Assembly (NCBI GenBank): GCA_965644315.1
Contig: CBFFRQ010000069.1
Location: forward strand, 992,001 to 1,056,000
DNA: 64,000 nt
Reading direction: 5' to 3'
Origin: Caecitellus pseudoparvulus
Taxonomy: Eukaryota > Bigyra: Bicosoecida
Positions 11,129 through 20,422 of the stretch are shown piece by piece. The notes under the pieces were generated by a model. The model was not told where the DNA came from, did not search any database, and saw only the letters and a program-made list of their open reading frames with translations. The stretch's first letter is position 1, and each line of letters begins with the position of its first letter. A program made the translations under genes and the position numbers.

Positions 11129-13117
11129 ATGCCATCGCCCCCACCCTCACGGCTGCCGCCTTCCACCTGCACACGCAGCACGCCGTCCTACTCTACTGCC
11201 AGCTGCGGGTCAATGGGAAAGAAACCTCCCACCATGCCAGGCATCGCGGGCTTGCGAGGTCTGTGCGCGTTCCTGGCCAGCATTGCAACGTCCGCGGCGC
11301 CGCCGCTGGCCATTCTGCCACATGCCGACCTCGGCAGCACCCTGCATGAGTGCCAGGACGAAAGCAAGGTGGCCATGCTGCTCCGCGCGGCATTTGGTGG
11401 GCAAGCAGCAGAGCACTGGCAGCAAGTCTGGCGTGAGTCATTGTCTTTCCTGGACGGGAGCTCCGCCCAGTGCCGTGCCGCTTTGGCAGCTGCCGAGGCC
11501 AACGGACTTGTCCTGAGCACGCCGCAAGGCACCATCATCCGCCCCCCGCATGTGTGGCCAGAGTGGGCCTCCCCAACGCCTTGCCCTGTGTGCACTTTGA
11601 AGTACCCCCTTCACATGTCGCCTGGCTTGCCCGACTCTGCCGCGGGTTTGCTGAAAGGCATTGCGTCAGCTGGGTGGCTGTATGGTGATGGAAGCAGCCC
11701 TCGCCTGGCGCCTGCACCCCCTCGTCTCCCCGCCCTGGCAGCTGTTCAAGCACAAAGCACACAGCGTCGCCTGCCGCAGTCTTGCGCTGGGGGCGAAGAG
11801 GATTCCTCGCCCGCTGGTCGCCAGGGCGTGCCCGCCACACACCGGGCCGTGCTTCGCGCTCTGCTTCGTCTTGTGTCAGCGGGTGTCCCGCCCGTGCTGG
11901 ATGAATCCGCCATCCTCGGAGCACAGACGCCACCAGCTCGCCACCAAGCCCCACATGCAGCTCTGAGCATTCTGCAAAGGCTCTTCCCGGGCTCCATCTG
12001 CTTGGCTTGGCAGGCTGCGTCGCAAGCTGCGGTGCAGGCCCTCGCGGGCTCGCTTGAGGAGAGGCTGTGTGCACTGGGGTGGGCCGAACAAAAAGGCATG
12101 CTTCGCAATGTTGGCGGAATAGTTATTTCAACGAGGCCCGCCACATGGCCAGCTTGGGCCCAGCCGTCGCCAGCGCCGGAAAAGCCCTCATTGACTCAGC
12201 TGGCTCTGTCCGGCCGCGCGCCCCTCGTGGCATTCAGAGTCTCCAACGAACTGAAGGAGCTCGGCTGGGTAAGGGAGACAAGACTGTCCTCTCAATCGCC
12301 CACCTTGCGCCCCCCTGCGGCCAAGGCTCCAGGCCTTGCGTCGAAGCCGCTGTGGCCGTTTCTCAGATTTATCGCGATGTCTGGTGCGCCGCCCCTCGTG
12401 CTGCTGCAGCACGTCGCACCCACCGTCAGCAAGGTGAAAACGGCAGCCTCGCACGAGTTGTGGTACGCCATGATCGACGAGACGTTCGGCAAGGAGCACG
12501 CTGACCACTGGTCTGCAACCATTCGCCGGGCCCAGGCGCTGCTCACCGACACGCGCAGGGCCCGGCGAGCTCAGTGGCGCATCGCACAGGAAGCTGGCCT
12601 CATCGTCCGGCATGGACTGGCAACCTCAGTCAAGCCCCTGCACGAGTGGCCAGCTTGGGCGCGCCCGGCGGACCAGGCGCCTGTCTATCTGACTCAGGCG
12701 TTGCCCAGCACAGCCGGCTTGAAGACCTTGCAGAAATTCGCCATTCGAGCCCTGGAACGGGCAGGGTGGCAGCCAGTGGAGTCAAGCACCCCGGACTTGT
12801 CACCGGTTTCCAGTAGGAAGCGTGGCAGGTCGCCAACGCCCCGTTCGCCGCCGTCGCCACGACCAAAGTCCGCCCGGCTCGGAGCTGTGACGTCCGAGTG
12901 CCACGGCATGCTGGGGGTTGCGGCTGCTGTGGGATGGAGCCACGAGGAAGTGCAGCATGCTAGGAACTTGACTCCACTGCATTTGCCACCTAGTGGGCTG
13001 TCCAAGCCCACGCCTGCGCCGAGTACATTTGAGGTGCCCACGTCGCACGGAGGATCCGTCTCCACGACATGGGACGCTTTTCTGGGAGACCCCTTTCGTA
13101 AATTCCAAATGGTCTAA
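11129..13117 (+). CDS. Orphan protein with three tandem ~147-aa repeats and a basic RS/P-rich tail
   Basis: Single 662-residue frame with no recognised domain. Internally it is built of three diverged repeats, at residues about 41-187, 238-383 and 405-550. Each has a hydrophobic helix ending in a Pro-Pro (58/59, 254/255, 421/422), a Phe-Gly/Pro ... Trp segment, a small-residue helix with a GLV/GWA/GLI turn, a WPxWA motif (Trp at 143, 340, 507) and a Gly-Trp (183, 380, 547). The spacing is 85-86 residues from Pro-Pro to WPxWA and exactly 40 from there to Gly-Trp. The Ala-x-x-x-GLIV segment followed by a short hairpin could be a winged-helix wing, but that is speculation. Residues about 560-590 (SSRKRGRSPTPRSPPSPRPK) look like a nuclear localisation and RS-type tail. 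No paralogue is in the window. Confidence 0.75.
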   Translation: MPSPPPSRLPPSTCTRSTPSYSTASCGSMGKKPPTMPGIAGLRGLCAFLASIATSAAPPLAILPHADLGSTLHECQDESKVAMLLRAAFGGQAAEHWQQVWRESLSFLDGSSAQCRAALAAAEANGLVLSTPQGTIIRPPHVWPEWASPTPCPVCTLKYPLHMSPGLPDSAAGLLKGIASAGWLYGDGSSPRLAPAPPRLPALAAVQAQSTQRRLPQSCAGGEEDSSPAGRQGVPATHRAVLRALLRLVSAGVPPVLDESAILGAQTPPARHQAPHAALSILQRLFPGSICLAWQAASQAAVQALAGSLEERLCALGWAEQKGMLRNVGGIVISTRPATWPAWAQPSPAPEKPSLTQLALSGRAPLVAFRVSNELKELGWVRETRLSSQSPTLRPPAAKAPGLASKPLWPFLRFIAMSGAPPLVLLQHVAPTVSKVKTAASHELWYAMIDETFGKEHADHWSATIRRAQALLTDTRRARRAQWRIAQEAGLIVRHGLATSVKPLHEWPAWARPADQAPVYLTQALPSTAGLKTLQKFAIRALERAGWQPVESSTPDLSPVSSRKRGRSPTPRSPPSPRPKSARLGAVTSECHGMLGVAAAVGWSHEEVQHARNLTPLHLPPSGLSKPTPAPSTFEVPTSHGGSVSTTWDAFLGDPFRKFQMV

Positions 13118-13650
13118 GAGCTTGAGTTGAAGGCCCTGCTCGATAATGCACATATGCGACCCTGTTTTTGTGTGGGAAGCCAGGAGAGAGTATCCGTGAG
13201 AGCTACTGAAGTTTGCTCTGCAGAGCCAGCCCCAGCATGCAGGGCTGCTGGCTCTGATAGCGACCAAGGACACCCAAACGAACTTTTGATCAACACGTGT
13301 CCGAGGAAGGTCTCTGTTGGCCCTCCATGGCAGCTGCGTCAGGCGAGGGGCGCCTCGCTTGTGATTGGGGATGGCTCCCACCACGTGAGGGTTGCCGCTT
13401 CACTGCCCTCGGCCTGCACGACCGTTTCCACCTCCAAGGTTTGGCCCTGCAGGAGTGATATGGGACTTGATGCACTTCGTTCCTTTCCAGGGGGCTGTAA
13501 GTGTGTTGCGGCGGTGCTCCCACGCACGCAACGAGTGCCGAGCGGTCTTTGAAACCAACACGCCAACCTGCACAGGTTGGCGTGGGCACGGTGAACAAGC
13601 ACTGGCACTCGGCATTCCGCAGCCCTGGCTTCTTGCAAGACTGGTGGGAG
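13118..13650. other. Intergenic or unspliced leader, 533 nt
   Basis: Lies between the repeat-protein stop and the first in-frame ATG of the next gene. It contains the perfect hairpin at 13559-13584. The downstream frame stays open upstream of its ATG to 13501, so part of this stretch may be an additional coding exon. Nothing else was recognised. Confidence 0.4.
13559..13584. repeat. Perfect 12-bp inverted repeat with 2-nt loop
   Basis: Left arm CACGCCAACCTG (13559-13570), loop CA, right arm CAGGTTGGCGTG (13573-13584), an exact reverse complement. It lies 67 nt upstream of the ATG at 13651 and would form a very stable RNA hairpin. Confidence 0.85.
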
Positions 13651-16380
13651 ATGCAGTGGCGCGTGGCAATCCTGCAACAGGGCTTCAGCACGCTCCCACC
13701 GGCTGCTCACTTTGCTCGCTCCAGCGCTGGTTCTGCTCAGCCTGACCACCCGATGAGCACGATGCTTCATGGACTGGAGAGCTTCAGGACTGAGCTTGCC
13801 GCTTTCCCCTCACGCGAATCTCGTCAGGAACAGGCTGACCCAAGCTCTTTCGGCATGCTGCTGCCTTCCTTCGGCGCTTGCCCCTTGCCGGCAATCCTGC
13901 CAACGAGGCTGACGCCGCAGCAAATGGAAGCGACAGAGGCATCGTGGAACCTGGCCCAGGGCAAAGATGCGTCAAACCCCTGTGATACCCGCTTCAAGCT
14001 CGATTTACTGTACCTCGGCGGCAGGCTGAGGCAGGAACAGGGACAGACGTGGCTCTCAGTGCACCGGCTATGTGACGCGCTAGCACCTCCGGGGACGGTA
14101 CGCTTCAGGGCGCAGCTCTTGCGGCAGCACGTGCTGCGAGCCACATTTACACAATCTGGGGTTGCTCGTAGTGTCGAGCACCTTCCCTTCTTCGCCACAG
14201 CTTTGGCGGTGATTCTGTCGGCGCAAAGGCGACCTTCGCTTGAGGACATTCGACGTGCCCTTGCTCCAACCCGCATGCACTTGCGGGTCATTGCTCCCTA
14301 CCAGCATGTTGCCACAGCCATCAGGCGCGCGTGGCTTCCAGACAACGCCCCGAAAAGCCTCTTTGAGCTTGATCTTCAGATCGGCGAGGCTGCCAGACTC
14401 GAGCTCGCTGGCGCAGCTGCGCGTCTTCGGGCACTGTGGCTCCCAGCCTTGCCCACCCCCGGCATCATGCGCCACTGCATGGAGCTGCTGCACTTTTGGC
14501 TTTGTGAGCCGGTTCTCTGCTTTGGGGTTTGCTTGGCGGTGCTGCTGTTGCCGTTTGCGGCTGAGCAGGCTTCGCCTGCATACTGGTGGCTGGCTGCTGC
14601 ATGTGCTTGTTCTGGCTTGTTCGTGTTCTGGTGCAGCACAGTGGTGCACGTTGTTTCCATGTACGCAGACCCGCGGTCGCGCTTGCTCCACCAGTGGCTC
14701 ATGCCTCCCTGCTGTGTGTACCGCAGCGCAGCACAGTTTCCCTGGGCACTTGAGCATGGTGCGCCGCTCTCTGCCGGCTGGCCACTCATGAAGTCGACTG
14801 TGTACATTCCTGGCATCCCCGTATCAGAGCAAGGAGGGCCGAATCAAACGCGAAGCCGGGGGCCAGCTGCCACTGACGGCAGGGTGCTGCCGATGCACAG
14901 TGAGCACTTGTTCCCTGGCTTCCTTCTGGCTCACCCAGGCGGCCCGCCCCCCTGCATGGTCTGCTACCGCACATCAGATGATGCACACCAGAGCTGCTCA
15001 GGAAGTTGTGCATGCCTGGATCACAGTGTTGACTTGCACCACCGCAGGCACAACCGGGCCACTCTGAGGCAAGCGCATGGTCGCCAGCTGGGCCTGTGCG
15101 CCCCCATGTGGTTGCTGCGGCTGATGGGGAATATTGCTGCTTGTGTTTGGCCCCTGGCACTCATCGCCTGCGTGGCGGGGGTGCTTCGGAAAGTCTCTGG
15201 TGATGCGCGGGAGAGTTGGCTGGCCGTGACGGCCATTGTGTGGGTGGTGCCCCTCTGTGCATGGGTGCTGGGCCTGGGCTCTCCCCAGCTGGACGCCGCC
15301 AGGGGGGCGGACCGCAACCACTGGATGTTCAGACTGCCGTGTGTTCGAAGGACACGCTTGCGGCAGATGTGGTGGACGGCGCCACACATCGTACTTCCCT
15401 GCCTCGCAACTCTGGGAGCCCTGCAGGTTGCATTGTGGGCCGCGTGGCTGGATGGGCACCTTCGTATCCATTCTGGCATCGCATCCGTACCAGTGTTGGC
15501 GTTTTTGTGGACTGTGCAAGTGGTGCCGGTGATCTTCATCTCACTTCGTGCGGTTTTTTCATTCCAGGAGGGGGGCGCGTGGCGCTGTGCGTGCACTCCA
15601 GCCAGACGCGACGCCACGATCCGCGCGGCAGTGCGAATTCTGCTCATTTTCATACTCGCCAACTTGGCCGTGATTTCACTTGCTGTCTGCTTGCGTGCAG
15701 CTGAAGGCGGCTGGCAGTTGTCTGCAGCGGGGCACACAACCTGGCACACAGCGCTCGCAGGCTGGACAGCACTGGCCGTCGTTACCATGCTGTACACGCT
15801 GCACTGCATGCTTTGGTCTGCGTCCGTCAAACTGCGAGGCAACCACATGGCCACGCCGTTCCTGCCGTTGCATGCGGTGCGCCACGTCCCCAGCGCGTTC
15901 ACAACGCGTGGCACACTGACCGGCCCTCCTTGCTGCACAGAAGCTGTGCGGCCTTGCGTCGCAGCGTGGCGGTATTGCACCGCATGCTGCACTCGGCCCA
16001 GGTGTTCGTGTCCACCCTGCCAGGCTGAGAGCTGCCTCCGGCAGGAGGAGAGTGCTGCTGAGCACAGTTCCTGTGGAGAGCCCCTCCAGAGCACTGTGCA
16101 ACGGGAGATAGCAGTGGCTGAAAGAATGGCTGCAATTTTCGAGGCTGCCTCAAAGGCTCGCTTCGTCCCCTCACCCCTGGCTGCGTTGCATGGTTTGGGT
16201 GGGATTGTGCGCGATCGTGTGCCGAATCCGCAAGGGTTGGGCGTGGGAGAGTGGAAGGGCTGGCTGGGCTTGAAAGATGGCGCAGCACACGCCCGCGAAA
16301 ACCCAGCACTTGTGCTCAGCCTTGCGTCGATGCTGTGCTACGGCTCGTTGCTAGCGTCGGGCAAGGTCGGCGCTCCCTGA
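13651..16380 (+). CDS. Polytopic membrane protein with degenerate DHHC-like Cys motif
   Basis: About 909 residues from the first in-frame ATG; an upstream exon is possible because the frame is open to 13501. The N-terminal third is soluble and unrecognised. Two membrane segments fall at about residues 278-339. They are followed by a Cys/His cluster at about 435-465 (CMVCYRTSDDAHQSC, SGSCAC, LDHSVDLHHRRH) and then by about six more membrane segments up to residue 730. The order of two helices, Cys cluster and helices resembles DHHC palmitoyltransferases, and CxxC ... HxxC ... CxC ... DH fits loosely. However, the catalytic DHHC cysteine is replaced (DHSV). A second Cys-rich patch lies at about 760-800. 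If it is of DHHC descent it is probably inactive. Membrane topology is clear; ancestry is not. Confidence 0.65.
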   Translation: MQWRVAILQQGFSTLPPAAHFARSSAGSAQPDHPMSTMLHGLESFRTELAAFPSRESRQEQADPSSFGMLLPSFGACPLPAILPTRLTPQQMEATEASWNLAQGKDASNPCDTRFKLDLLYLGGRLRQEQGQTWLSVHRLCDALAPPGTVRFRAQLLRQHVLRATFTQSGVARSVEHLPFFATALAVILSAQRRPSLEDIRRALAPTRMHLRVIAPYQHVATAIRRAWLPDNAPKSLFELDLQIGEAARLELAGAAARLRALWLPALPTPGIMRHCMELLHFWLCEPVLCFGVCLAVLLLPFAAEQASPAYWWLAAACACSGLFVFWCSTVVHVVSMYADPRSRLLHQWLMPPCCVYRSAAQFPWALEHGAPLSAGWPLMKSTVYIPGIPVSEQGGPNQTRSRGPAATDGRVLPMHSEHLFPGFLLAHPGGPPPCMVCYRTSDDAHQSCSGSCACLDHSVDLHHRRHNRATLRQAHGRQLGLCAPMWLLRLMGNIAACVWPLALIACVAGVLRKVSGDARESWLAVTAIVWVVPLCAWVLGLGSPQLDAARGADRNHWMFRLPCVRRTRLRQMWWTAPHIVLPCLATLGALQVALWAAWLDGHLRIHSGIASVPVLAFLWTVQVVPVIFISLRAVFSFQEGGAWRCACTPARRDATIRAAVRILLIFILANLAVISLAVCLRAAEGGWQLSAAGHTTWHTALAGWTALAVVTMLYTLHCMLWSASVKLRGNHMATPFLPLHAVRHVPSAFTTRGTLTGPPCCTEAVRPCVAAWRYCTACCTRPRCSCPPCQAESCLRQEESAAEHSSCGEPLQSTVQREIAVAERMAAIFEAASKARFVPSPLAALHGLGGIVRDRVPNPQGLGVGEWKGWLGLKDGAAHARENPALVLSLASMLCYGSLLASGKVGAP

Positions 16381-16543
16381 GAGGCGCACGAAAGCCAGCC
16401 GAGGGCTAGGCGCCGGCTCGGCAGGATCACTCCCGGCGCCCACATAATACATAGTATCTAATTGTTCACATCATCACTTCACATTGCATCCCAGGTTTTC
16501 CCACCTTTGTGGCGCTGAAGGGCGAGGACATCGTGTGTGCACA

Positions 16544-19500
16544 ATGCGGAAATTGGCTGGGGCTCTTTTTACCTGCCTCGTCGCAGGCAGTTTTCTCCCA
16601 CTGACCCGCGGGGATGTGTTGGTTGCGGGAGGAGAATTCAGTTCAATTGGCCCTTTTTCTGTTCCTTCCTTCGCGAAGTTTAACGGGTGGTTTTGGGACG
16701 ACGCAACGACCCGAACCCCGCTGAGCGGCGCAGTGTACACAGGTTGCAAGAGCGGCTCTGTGACGGTCCTGGGCGGGTCCTTCCATGTCGCGGACGATCG
16801 TGACCCTACTTTTTTCCTGCGCACGTCCACTTGGTACTTTGCGAGGGGTCTGGAGAGCTTCTTCTCACCCCAGGGCACCCTTCGGCCAACCACGCATGGT
16901 CACGTCGCGAACGCGGGGGAGGAGGCGGAGGAAGAGGGCATTCTGGATGGCGAAGCGCTTGACTTCGGCAGCCTGGACAGCACTTCCGACGAGGATGAAG
17001 ACGGGGAAGGAGGGGACACCCCCGTCGAGCCTGTGGAGCGCGCCCTGTCTGGGGAGTACGCCTACTCCGTGGCTCTGTCGGGGCCGGTGTGGGATTTGTA
17101 CTGCACACAGGGCTCCGTGTTGCTCGCGGGTGCCTTTCAAAACGCAACCCTACCCGCAGGTGCAACCAGCGACGATGCATTCTCAGCGGCTGACATGGGC
17201 GGCGGCCCCGTGGGTGTGTGGGTGCCCGGCCCGCCTGCTCGTTTTGTGCTACTGGGCGAGCCGGGGCAAGTGACAGGCTCTGTGCACGCTGTCGCCGGTC
17301 CCAGCCCCTCCTTTGTCGTGGCTGGAGGGTACTTTACCGGGTCACGCACTGCCAGCCCCACAGACTCTTTTGACGGCGGCGCCTCATCAGGCCTGGCCAG
17401 TCTCGCGCAGTGGAGCACCGCGGACGGGTGGCGCAGTGTGGGGGGCGGCGCCTTGCTGCCCCTGGACACCGGCGCCAACGGCACGCTGGGGGAAGTGTAC
17501 GCCATTGCCTATGACAACACCACCGGCTGGTACTTCGTGGGGGGGCACATGAAGGTGTGTGCCGAACCAGGACTGGCACTGACCTCCCAGCAGGACCCGG
17601 CCTGCTTTCCACACCTGGCACTTCGCACTTACGACGAGTGGTCTGGACCTGCAGGCTGGGCAGCCCCTCTGAACGGCTCTGTGACTGCGCTACTGTACCG
17701 GCGGACTGCGGCGTCATTGTTGGTGGGGGGCGCGTTTCTTTCCTGCGCTGGCCGGTCACAGTGCACGGGCTTCTCCGCAGTGCGCGTGGATGTGTCGGGT
17801 TTGCTGGGAGGCGGGGAGGCGGGTTTCCACCTCCCAGGGCCGCATGATGTCGTGCCTTGTGGCGGTGTCTCAGCTGCGTCTTTCTTCTCTGGAAGGCACG
17901 CTGTCGGAGGAGCATTTGCCCTGCTGCCTGCCTCGGTGTGTGCGCAGGCCATGGCGTCGCTGGAGGCCGTACTGAGCTCCCAGCGTGGCCTGGACAAGCA
18001 GGCACGGACGGCAGCAGGGGCTGATGCGGTTGCCTCTCTGCTGCACTTGCAGCAGGCTGCTCCAGGGAATCCGCACCGAGCCCTGTGCAGCCTTGCCACA
18101 TGGGACAATGCCGCCGCCGCCTGGACTTGCCTGGCAGCCACTGAAGGCACCGTGTACGCCCTGTACGCGTACGGTGATGGGGGGCAGCGGGGCTTCATCA
18201 CCTCCGGCATCGTGGGCGCCTCCATTGGAATGGGACTGGTGGTGCTGTCTGGCCTGTGTTGGGCAGGCGCCGCTGCAGCGTATGCCCTGCGTCCTCCGGC
18301 TAAGCGTGGCTCGACTGCGACCAGGGCACCGCGCCCCAGTGGCACGTCTAGCACGGCGACCCCTTCCACCCAGCTTGCAGCACCCCTCTTGGCGAACGAT
18401 GCGGCAGGCGGCGCAGCTGCGGGAGGGGCCAGCAAGTCCCGCTCCCAGGCTCCGAAGCAGCAAGTCGCCAAAGGTGCTTGGGCTGGGCTGGCCTCGGAAG
18501 CTTTCACGTGGGGCACTCTGTGGGCATGCATTGCAGGGTTCATGGCCTTCTTTGACCTCTGCGTGGTGTTGCCGGTGGGCAGCAGGTTCGGCAGCCGGGG
18601 CGCGCAGGCAATGAGCGCAGCACTGTTCACTCGGCGGCAGTGGAGTCCCCAGATCTATGTGGACCTCGTCATTGGCATGTCCCTGTGCCTTCCAGCCCTG
18701 AGCTTCCTAGGCGTTATGGCTTACCTTCACTGGGCGCCCTTGTACCCGAACCTGCCAGCCAGTTTCTCCCACCGACAGCCGCGTGAGAGCTGCATTCCCC
18801 GCCTGCGCAAGTGGCAGTTCAAACAGCACACGCCCCGCACTCCCAAGCAGGTGGCGAGCATGCACCAAGTGCTAGCCTCTCGGGTGGCACCAACGGTGGC
18901 CATTGTGAGCGTCTGCTCGATCTGGTGTGCGCTGTTCCTGCTCTGTGCAGCCTTTGCTCCAGCGCCGGTTGCGCTGCAGCAGCTGCACCCGCTATGGGGC
19001 GCGGCAGCTTATTCAGTTGGCCTCGTCATTGTGTCGCAAATCTGCGAAGTCCTCATTTCGCAGTTGTATGCACCAGTCATGTCTGAGTTCTCCACACTGG
19101 CTTTCCGTATCAGTCTGAGGGCGTGCTTGACGCTTGCGCAGGCGTCCCTCTTGAGCCTGAACCCTGCCTCGGGCGCATCGGCCCTCTTGACGCCGCTCTT
19201 CTCCAACGCACTGGACTTTGTCATGTTGGCGGCGACCGTGGCAGCGTATCGGGGTGAAACGCAGCGGGGCCCCGCTTCAGGAGGCGGCATCCTTGCATTG
19301 CTCGGCCGGCTCGTGAAGGCAAGCATCGGTTTCGATGCAGAAGACCCCGTCGCAACGATGGATGCACTGCACTCTGCCCGCATCGTGCGCCTGGCAGGGT
19401 GCGTCCTGGACTTGTTCATGCTGAGCGGCTACACCCTTGTGTGTGCGCTCCAGATTGCCCTGCTGCTCGCCATGGATGCTGCTGTGTTCAAGTGGATCGT

Positions 19501-20182
19501 ACACCGCTTGCCCTCCCCAAGGCAGCAAGTGAAGGCCCTGCTCACCCAGGCAGCGGAGACAGAGGCGTCTCTGCAGGAGCACCAGCCATCCCTGCACACC
19601 AGACACGCGCCTTCAGACATGACTCAGCTGCCCCCGTCAGCTGCCTCCCACTCTTCCCTCTCAGCAGCGGATGTGCGTGCGCTGCATGTTCTGAGTACGC
19701 TCCTGGCACTCAGTCTGTCAGGCTTGTGTTCTGCGGGCCAGTTTGTCGCGCTGGGCGGGGTTCCTTGGCTGCCCCCAGCTGCTGCAGCAGGAGCCCTGGC
19801 CTTGCTCGGCTTCCGCCGTGCTGGGGCGCTGTTCATGCGACCACCACCCGAGGCCATGCACTGGGGAACGCTCCTTGTCCTGGTGCTGTTCGTCGGCGGC
19901 TGGCTCGTGCTGGACGCGCTGTGCCTCACGGTGGGCTTTGCTCACTCCTTTTCCATCACCACGGCGGCGCCGCTCCTCAGCTATGCAGTCGTTCTGCATG
20001 GGGCGTTGGTTGTGACGGTGTTTGCGTTGTGTTGTTGCAAGCCTGGCAAGGGAGCCACCACCCCACTGAATCGGCGCCGGGTCGTCCGGGTTTGTGGTTG
20101 TCGGCTAGTTGACCCCCTGCACACCATGTACAGGTACACCCGCTCCAGGGATCCAGGGCTGGCAGCCTTGCTGTCCTCTTGA
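16544..20182 (+). CDS. Secreted propeller-like ectodomain fused to a ~10-TM membrane domain
   Basis: A 1,212-residue single-exon frame. The ATG at 16544 gives a clean signal peptide (MRKLAGALFTCLVAGSFLPLTRG). Residues about 24-545 carry repeated strands of the type VLVAGGEF, TVLGGSF, VLLAGAF, FVVAGGYFTG, YFVGGHM, LLVGGAFL and HAVGGAFAL, each followed by a polar loop and often by a Trp. That is the pattern of Kelch or Rax2-like beta-propeller blades. An acidic loop rich in Glu/Asp sits near 16910-17030. A membrane segment at about 549-581 is followed by a low-complexity linker and about ten further hydrophobic helices to the C-terminus. No transporter, GPCR or enzyme signature was recognised. 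It could be a surface receptor or adhesion protein; the function is unknown. Confidence 0.75.
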   Translation: MRKLAGALFTCLVAGSFLPLTRGDVLVAGGEFSSIGPFSVPSFAKFNGWFWDDATTRTPLSGAVYTGCKSGSVTVLGGSFHVADDRDPTFFLRTSTWYFARGLESFFSPQGTLRPTTHGHVANAGEEAEEEGILDGEALDFGSLDSTSDEDEDGEGGDTPVEPVERALSGEYAYSVALSGPVWDLYCTQGSVLLAGAFQNATLPAGATSDDAFSAADMGGGPVGVWVPGPPARFVLLGEPGQVTGSVHAVAGPSPSFVVAGGYFTGSRTASPTDSFDGGASSGLASLAQWSTADGWRSVGGGALLPLDTGANGTLGEVYAIAYDNTTGWYFVGGHMKVCAEPGLALTSQQDPACFPHLALRTYDEWSGPAGWAAPLNGSVTALLYRRTAASLLVGGAFLSCAGRSQCTGFSAVRVDVSGLLGGGEAGFHLPGPHDVVPCGGVSAASFFSGRHAVGGAFALLPASVCAQAMASLEAVLSSQRGLDKQARTAAGADAVASLLHLQQAAPGNPHRALCSLATWDNAAAAWTCLAATEGTVYALYAYGDGGQRGFITSGIVGASIGMGLVVLSGLCWAGAAAAYALRPPAKRGSTATRAPRPSGTSSTATPSTQLAAPLLANDAAGGAAAGGASKSRSQAPKQQVAKGAWAGLASEAFTWGTLWACIAGFMAFFDLCVVLPVGSRFGSRGAQAMSAALFTRRQWSPQIYVDLVIGMSLCLPALSFLGVMAYLHWAPLYPNLPASFSHRQPRESCIPRLRKWQFKQHTPRTPKQVASMHQVLASRVAPTVAIVSVCSIWCALFLLCAAFAPAPVALQQLHPLWGAAAYSVGLVIVSQICEVLISQLYAPVMSEFSTLAFRISLRACLTLAQASLLSLNPASGASALLTPLFSNALDFVMLAATVAAYRGETQRGPASGGGILALLGRLVKASIGFDAEDPVATMDALHSARIVRLAGCVLDLFMLSGYTLVCALQIALLLAMDAAVFKWIVHRLPSPRQQVKALLTQAAETEASLQEHQPSLHTRHAPSDMTQLPPSAASHSSLSAADVRALHVLSTLLALSLSGLCSAGQFVALGGVPWLPPAAAAGALALLGFRRAGALFMRPPPEAMHWGTLLVLVLFVGGWLVLDALCLTVGFAHSFSITTAAPLLSYAVVLHGALVVTVFALCCCKPGKGATTPLNRRRVVRVCGCRLVDPLHTMYRYTRSRDPGLAALLSS
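16546..16555 (-). promoter_or_regulatory. CAATTTCCGC motif copy overlapping a start codon
   Basis: GCGGAAATTG overlaps the G of the ATG at 16544 and codons 2-4 of the propeller membrane protein, in the inverted orientation. Either the true start is downstream or the element is tolerated in coding sequence. Confidence 0.3.
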
Positions 20183-20396
20183 GGCTCCCAGGCCGTCCTC
20201 GTGCGGCCTGGCAACATGTGTCACCTGCAGCTTGCCCAGGCCACCAAGGTCCCCCCTTGCACATATTCTGCACGTCACCGTGGCTGTCCTGCTCATGTCG
20301 ATGCAATGCGATGCAATGCACTGAAGGTGTTTCGCTCGACGGCCGGCGCTCCAGCACAGTGCAGCTCGCCCAAGGAGGTGGTCGCAGGCGGGCAGC

Positions 20397-20407
20397 CGAT
20401 TTCCGCA
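20397..20407 (+). promoter_or_regulatory. CGATTTCCGCA motif copy upstream of ENO4-like gene
   Basis: Sense orientation, ending 15 nt before the ATG at 20423. Confidence 0.4.
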
Positions 20408-20422
20408 ACGGCACCGCAAACC

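Noticed and set aside
13501-13650. Use of 13501 as the start of the membrane-protein gene
   Set aside because: The codon there is GTG, not ATG. The first in-frame ATG is at 13651, although an upstream exon remains possible.
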